Below, in pieces: positions 57,968 through 64,000 of a stretch of 64,000 nt of DNA. Position 1 is the first letter of the stretch. The number at the start of each line of letters is the position of its first letter. Below the pieces are notes generated by a model that saw only the letters and a list, made by a program, of their open reading frames with translations, was not told the origin of the DNA and made no database searches. Both the position numbers and the translations under genes were made by a program. This stretch comes from Ridgeia piscesae (Eukaryota; Annelida; Polychaeta; Sabellida; Siboglinidae), in assembly GCA_025642075.2 (NCBI GenBank), contig JAODUO010001620.1:27501-91500 (forward strand), written 5' to 3'.

Positions 57968-60012
57968 GTAAGTCGTTACAACTGTCTGATTGCTAATTAT
58001 ATTACAAAGTAACAGTTGGAATATTACCACAAATAGTAACAAAACCAAAACTACTGTGACCAGTTTTGTTACCTATTTTGTGATTTTACCCAATAAATTC
58101 TGAGAATTGCATTATATCTGGGTTTTTTCTCGAAACAAGATAGATGCTCTGTAAACTGTGTGTTTACCAGTTATTCCCTGAATTCTTCAGAGAAATTTCA
58201 CACATACGGTTCTCATGATAATGTTATTAGTTAATGAATAAATCATAATATGATTAGGTAATTTTATTCTTATTAAAATACAGGGACTTTCACTGTATTA
58301 CATGTTATTAAATTATTTACAGAGAACATGTATTGTACACAATAGTAACTACCTATGTGCACCAAATGGTTTACAAAAAGGATTACTGTAATTTAAACGT
58401 GATGCTTTACAGTACAGTTATTCAAATGTACAACAATTTGCTTTATAATTTTTACCAAAAATAACATAAATGTTTTGAAAATAATTGTATGTTTTAATTA
58501 TTCCCTGTAGTTTGCGTTTATCTTTTATGATTGACATGTAATTATATTTTTAGACAATGTAAACATGATTTGTTAATGTCAAGTGATGTAACCTGACGAT
58601 GTGAACGCAAATGGTTTAAAAGTACACTTGATGGTAATTAAAATACATTAATTATAAAGTACATTAATATTCCACAAATGTACAAGGATACATAATAGAA
58701 TGTATATATGTTTTTTTCACAAGATAACTCTCTGACTGTTCAACCTGAAGATGCTTCACAGGAACTTCGAAATAGATTCTATATATTATATAGTAAGTGA
58801 AATACCACAAAGTACAACAAATATTACGTTTGTTACATTTTATTTTCATAAATTGAATGTAATAATTTTTGAAGATAGAGTTTTTATCTTGTTTACATTA
58901 ACTGAGTTATCTTGTACTGTTTTTAGAAAATGGAAATAAACAACGCCTTGCATTCTCTTCATGTCATGCTAAGTAATTAAAACTAATATATAATTACGAT
59001 TGTAAACATTGTACATTGATTTATATAGTTGTATTTTTTTTCTAGTATCTTAAATGTTTTACAGTTTCCTGAAGAGCTTCATTAATCTTCAATATGTAAA
59101 TGTAGATTGTGGTCAAATAAAATAAATATCGATAGTATATTGTTAGTTAGATGTTCTATGCACTGAGTTGTATTTGACGAAAGCTTAATAGTACTGCCAG
59201 TAATTCAACTGTTATTACCGAAAGTGGCTAACAAGACAACACAATTTAAGTTGTACTATATTACCAATAATATGCAAATGTCAACAGAGTTTAAATTGTT
59301 TACATATGATGAAGTTTCCGAAATAGTTTTATTGTTAATACGAAGATTATTAGAGAATCTTCACCACAAATAGTACCATATATTTATGTAGTTAACGATT
59401 ATCCATATGCCTAAATTTATTCTTTAGATTAAAAACAGGTACTCTTTATATTCATGATTTAATTTTTAAGATAGAGCAATGTTTTAGATCAAGTGTCACG
59501 AGTCTTCGCAACGATCTCAAAAGAATGTGGTAATAAACTTCATAGTATTTATTGTTGATAGACACAGTACAACACACTATTGAGTTTAATATTTTAAAAA
59601 AGATTTATTTGTTTGACAACTGTGCTCTACTGTGCGACTGAAGATGCTTCACAAAAACTTCACGCAATCGTACTCATGTATATTAATAAAGTGAATAAAC
59701 AATACAACCACTAGTAATTTGTTTATTGTCAGTTACTATGATTGCATTATATTATTTTTAACAGATAGACTCAATGTTTTTCAGATTCCGGATTGCACCG
59801 AGACTCGCACGTCTCTAAAAGAATATGGTAAATACAACTGATGCATTAGTTAAATACGTATATTAAAAAAGAACTTGCATTGTATATATTTTACAATAAA
59901 AATGATTATTCTGAGAACTGTTTGACGTGTACATTCAAAAAAGTTCCGAATTTATTGACATGTATATAATATTAATTAGACAGATAGATAAACATATGTA
60001 TTTTTGTTTTAG
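57968..60012 (+). other. Longer unique intron between array exons 3 and 4
   Basis: Its first about 230 bases match the other array introns. 58200-59930 is AT-rich unique sequence with no convincing exon (the frames at 58664-58849 and 58751-58939 look like chance). Array-type sequence resumes at about 59940. Confidence 0.6.
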
Positions 60013-60102
60013 CATGTCCAAGTGAATGTGCAACCTGCAGCTCTGGTACTGTGTGCGCAACCTGCAAAGATGGCTTCTACAAAACAAGCGACACTTGCAC
60101 TG
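60013..60102 (+). CDS. Array exon 4: six-Cys module, CPSEC variant
   Basis: 90 bp, phase 1-1. Ser-Gly in the first loop is replaced by Pro-Ser-Glu (CPSECATCSSGTVC). Followed by the longer intron class (type B). Confidence 0.87.
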
Positions 60103-60347
60103 GTAAATCTTTACAAATGTCTGATAGCTAATTATATTACAAAGTAACAGTTGGAATATTACCACAAATAGTAACAAAAGCAAAACTACTGTGACCAGTT
60201 TTGTTACCTATTTTGTTATTTTACCCAATAAAATATGAGAATTGTAATAAATGTGGTGTTTCTCGAAAAGATAAATGTTTTTTAATCCGTGTGTTTACCA
60301 ATTAATCCCTGAAGGTTTGTATCCGCTTAATACCTTTGTTTTTTTAG

Positions 60348-60416
60348 AGATAAATGCAGAAAATAAACTCAACTTGCTCTTTGACATGTTGCCTCCTTCA
60401 TGTCGAAACATGTCAG
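60348..60416 (+). other. 69-bp candidate cryptic exon, copy 3 (open)
   Basis: Bounded by CTTTGTTTTTTTAG| and |GTGAAGAG. 69 bp is divisible by 3; the phase-1 frame is open and reads INAENKLNLLFDMLPPSCRN. It would insert 23 residues with one Cys between modules. Confidence 0.4.
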
Positions 60417-60746
60417 GTGAAGAGTAATTTGAAAAACCTCAATATAAGTTTGAATTTACTGGGTATGTTTTGTCATATGACACAGATATTTTACCAAACT
60501 ACGAGTTTGTTGATGTCACTAGTTAGTTTATTGTATCTACTTTCTAACGGTATATGACATTAAAAATGTATTGAGAAATAATAAAGTTGTCCATTTGAAA
60601 TGAAGGCCTGTCATTTTTTAATGCTGTCAGATTGATTTTTTTTACAAATGTTCAGGAATAGGCTGCAACTGGTCTGCACTAGCTTCAGGACAAAATGGGA
60701 TAATATTAATCAGACAGATAGATAAACATATGTATTTATGTTTTAG

Positions 60747-60836
60747 CATGTTCAAGTGAATGTGCAACCTGCAGCTCTGGTACTGTGTGCGCAACCTGCA
60801 AAGATGGCTTCTACAAAACAAGCGACACTTGCACTG
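60747..60836 (+). CDS. Array exon 5: six-Cys module, CSSEC variant
   Basis: 90 bp, phase 1-1, intermediate between the CSSGC and CPSEC types. Starts 734 bp after exon 4. Confidence 0.87.
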
Positions 60837-61082
60837 GTAAATCGTTACAACTGTCTGATAGCTAATTATATTACAAAGTAACAGTTGGAATATTACCACA
60901 AATAGTAACAAAACCAAAACTACTGTGACCAGTTTTGTTACCTATTTTGTGATTTTACCCAATAAAATATGAGAATTGTAATAAATGTGGTGTTTCTCGA
61001 AAAGATAGATGTTTTTTAATCCGTGTGTTTACCAATTAATCCCTGAAGGTTTGTATCCGCTTGATACCTTTGTTTTTATTAG

Positions 61083-61151
61083 AGATAAATGCAGAAAATA
61101 AACTCAACTTGCTCTTTGACATGTTGCCTCCTTCATGTCGAAACATGTCAG
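61083..61151 (+). other. 69-bp candidate cryptic exon, copy 4 (open)
   Basis: Same as copy 3, with acceptor TTTGTTTTTATTAG. Confidence 0.4.
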
Positions 61152-61479
61152 GTGAAGAGTAATTTGAAAAACCTCAATATAAGTTTGAATTTACTGGGTA
61201 TGTTTTGTCATATGACACAGATATATTATCAAACTACGAGTTTGTTGATGTCACTAGATAGTTTATTGTATCTACTTTCTAACGGTATATGACATTAAAA
61301 ATGTATTGAGAAATAATAAAGTTGTCCATTTGAAATGAAGGCCTGTCATTTTATAATACTCTCAGATTGATTTTGTTTTAATGATCAGGAATAGGCTGCA
61401 ACTGGTCTGCACTAGCTTCAGAATAAAATGGGTTAATATTAATCAGACAGATAGATAAACATATGTATTTATGCTTTAG

Positions 61480-61569
61480 CTTGTTCAAGTGGATGTGCAA
61501 CCTGTAGCTCTGGTACTGTGTGCGCAACCTGCAAAGATGGCTTCTACAAAACAAGCGACACTTGCACTG
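61480..61569 (+). CDS. Array exon 6: six-Cys module, CSSGC type
   Basis: 90 bp, phase 1-1. The first base pair after the acceptor is CT instead of CA (synonymous Ala). Acceptor ATGCTTTAG differs slightly from the rest. Confidence 0.87.
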
Positions 61570-62011
61570 GTAAATCGTTACAACTGTCTGATAGCTAATT
61601 ATATTACCAAGTAACAGTTGGAATATTACCACAAATAGTAACAAAACCAAAACTACTGTGACCAGTTTTGTTACCTATTTTGTGATTTTACCCAATAAAA
61701 TATGAGAATTGCATTATATCTGGGTTTTTTCTCGAAACAAGATAGATGCTCTCTAAACTGTGTGTTTACCAGTTATTCCCTGAAGATTTGCTTCACGAGG
61801 AGAAATCTTTCACACGCACAAATACGGTATCTCCATGATATATGTATATGTAGTTAGAGTCGAAATAAACATCACTAACGAGTATCGCATCTAGGTTAAT
61901 TTTATTTCGTGTTAGTATTAGAAATACCAGGGTTTATCTCTTTCACTGCTACTTGACATGTATATTAATATTATTTAGACAGATAGATAAACACATGTAT
62001 TTTTGTTTTAG

Positions 62012-62101
62012 CATGTCCAAGTGAATGTGCAACCTGCAGCTCTGGTACTGTGTGCGCAACCTGCAAAGATGGCTTCTACAAAACAAGCGACACTTGCACT
62101 G
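62012..62101 (+). CDS. Array exon 7: six-Cys module, CPSEC type
   Basis: 90 bp, phase 1-1, donor GTAAGTCG, reached through the shorter intron class (type A, 532-bp spacing). Confidence 0.87.
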
Positions 62102-62347
62102 GTAAGTCGTTACAACTGTCTGATAGCTAATTATAATACAAAGTAACAGTTGGAATATTACCACAAATAGTAACAAAACCAAAACTACTGTGACCAGTTT
62201 TGTTACCTATTTTGTGATTTTACCCAATAAAATATGAGAATTGTAATAAATGTGGTGTTTCTCGAAAAGATAGATGTTTTTTAATCCGTGTGTTTACCAA
62301 TTAATCCCTGAAGGTTTGTATCCGCTTGATACCTTTGTTTTTATTAG

Positions 62348-62416
62348 AGATAAATGCAGAAAATAAACTCAACTTGCTCTTTGACATGTTGCCTCCTTCA
62401 TGTCGAAACATGTCAG
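62348..62416 (+). other. 69-bp candidate cryptic exon, copy 5 (open)
   Basis: Same as copy 4. Confidence 0.4.
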
Positions 62417-62749
62417 GTGAAGAGTAATTTGAAAAACCTCAATATAAGTTTGAATTTACTGGGTATGTTTTGTCATATGACACAGATATGTTATCAAACT
62501 ACGAGTTTGTTGATGTCACTAGTTAGTTTATTGTATCTACTTTCTAACGGTATCTGACATTAAAAAATGTATTGAGAAATAATAAAGTTGTCCATTTGAA
62601 ATGAAGGCCTGTCATTTTTTAATGCTGTCAGATTTATTTGTTTTATAGAAATGATCAGGAATAGGCTGCCACTGGCCTGCACTAGCTTCAGGATAAAATG
62701 TGTTAATATTAATCAGACAGATAGATAAACATATGTATTTTTGTTTTAG

Positions 62750-62839
62750 CATGTCCAAGTGAATGTGCAACCTGTAGCTCTGGTACTGTGTGCGCAACCT
62801 GCAAAGATGGCTTCTACAAAACAAGCGACACTTGCACTG
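62750..62839 (+). CDS. Array exon 8: six-Cys module, CPSEC type
   Basis: 90 bp, phase 1-1, 738 bp after exon 7. Confidence 0.87.
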
Positions 62840-63281
62840 GTAAATCGTTACAACTGTCTGATAGCTAATTATATTACCAAGTAACAGTTGGAATAGTACC
62901 ACAAATAGTAACAAAACCACAACTATTGTGACCAGTTTTGTAACTTATTTTGTGATTTTACCCAATAAAATATGAGAATTGCATTATATCTGGGTTTTTT
63001 CTCGAAACAAGATAGATGCTCTCTAAACTGTGTGTTTACCAGTTATTCCCTGAAGATTTGCTTCACGAGGAGAAATCTTTCACACGCACAAATACGGTAT
63101 CTCCATGATATATGTATATGTAGTTAGAGTCGAAATAAACATCACTAACGAGTATCGCATCTAGGTTAATTTTATTTCGTGTTAGTATTAGAAATACCAG
63201 GGTTTATCTCTTTCACTGCTACTTGACATGTATATTAATATTATTTAGACAGATAGACAAGCACATGTATTTATGTTTTAG

Positions 63282-63371
63282 CATGTTCAAGTGGATGTGC
63301 AACCTGTAGCTCTGGTACTGTGTGCGCAACCTGCAAAGATGGCTTCTACAAAACAAGCGACACTTGCACTG
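63282..63371 (+). CDS. Array exon 9: six-Cys module, CSSGC type
   Basis: 90 bp, phase 1-1, 532 bp after exon 8. Type B intron sequence follows to the window edge and ends at ...GATAGATAAACATATG, just before where exon 10 would begin (about 64016). The gene therefore continues beyond the window. Confidence 0.87.
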
Positions 63372-63616
63372 GTAAATCGTTACAACTGTCTGATAGCTAA
63401 TTATATTACCAAGTAACAGTTGGAATAGTACCACAAATAGTAACAAAACCAAAACTACTGTGACCAGTTTTGTTACCTATTTTGTGATTTTATCCAATAA
63501 AATATGAGAATTGTAATAAATGTGGTTTTTCTCGAAAAGATAGATGTTTTTTAATCCGTGTGTTTACCAATTAATCCCTGAAGGTTTGTATCCGCTTGAT
63601 ACCTTTGTTTTTTTAG

Positions 63617-63685
63617 AGATAAATGCAGAAAATAAACTCAACTTGCTCTTTGACATGTTGCCTCCTTCATGTCGAAACATGTCAG
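63617..63685 (+). other. 69-bp candidate cryptic exon, copy 6 (open)
   Basis: Acceptor TTTGTTTTTTTAG, donor GTGAAGAG; the phase-1 frame is open. Confidence 0.4.
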
Positions 63686-64000
63686 GTGAAGAGTAATTTG
63701 AAAAACCTGAATATAAGTTTGAATTTACTGGGTATGTTTTGTCATATGACACAGATATGTTATTAAACTACGAGTTTGTTGATGTCACTAGATAGTTTAT
63801 TGTATCTACTTTCTAACGGTATATGACATTAAAAAATATATTGAGAAATAATAAAGTTGTCCATTTGAAATGAAGGCCTGTCATTTTATAATACTGTCAG
63901 ATTGATTTTGTTTTAATGATCAGGAATAGGCTGCAGCTGGTCTGCACTAGCTTCAGGATAAAATGGGTTAATATTAATCAGACAGATAGATAAACATATG

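Noticed and set aside
60354..60557. Repeated 67-codon + frame starting MQKINSTCSLTCC in type B introns
   Set aside because: It is in a frame different from the one the array needs, starts inside the candidate 69-bp exon and is copied with the intron. No evidence for translation.
60642..60917. Repeated 65-102 codon minus-strand frame (MVLLLFVVIFQLLL...) at each array unit
   Set aside because: It is the antisense of the 90-bp exon plus conserved intron. Recurrence follows from the duplication, and the + strand has splice sites and the cysteine pattern.

Overview
This is a repeat-rich, AT-rich animal genomic window. Long perfect TA, TG, CA/CACG and ATC microsatellites, RTE-type and L1-like LINE remnants, hAT-like and Merlin-like DNA transposons, MITEs, Ty3/Gypsy LTR elements, and short phase-1 exons separated by long introns all point to an invertebrate metazoan. 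A mollusc or other lophotrochozoan is my best guess, but that is inference and no taxon-specific gene fixes it. Nothing looks prokaryotic, so operons and ribosome binding sites do not apply.

Region 1-32 kb is almost entirely repeats: a possible exon at the left edge, LINE scraps, several TIR-bounded DNA elements (two of them clearly nested at 16.0-17.9 kb), an L1-like ORF1 relic, a truncated Gypsy LTR with primer binding site, a 360-bp uninterrupted TG tract, and a 6.9-kb segment (24.76-31.66 kb) bounded by about 300-bp inverted repeats that contains a frameshifted IS1595/Merlin-type transposase.

Region 32-64 kb carries what appears to be one host gene on the + strand: a signal-peptide exon (32534-32627), a compact EGF exon (39971-40072), then a tandem array of at least nine near-identical 90-bp exons (47149 to 63371), each coding a 30-residue module with six cysteines. 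All the introns are phase 1, so any number of modules keeps the frame. The array runs off the right edge. The introns are duplicated with the exons in two length classes (about 440 and 643 bp). The longer class holds a 69-bp phase-compatible candidate extra exon.

Inside the intron between modules 2 and 3 sits an 8.6-kb Ty3/Gypsy-type LTR retroelement (48650-57270) with nearly identical LTRs, gag, protease, RT, RNase H and integrase. It also has an intact 629-codon envelope-like frame with a furin-type site, a following hydrophobic segment and a C-terminal membrane anchor, as in errantivirus/baculovirus F-type Env proteins. gag-pol shows a stop codon and a one-base frame break, so this copy probably cannot make a full Pol, while env is open. 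A paralogous intron supplies the empty insertion site.
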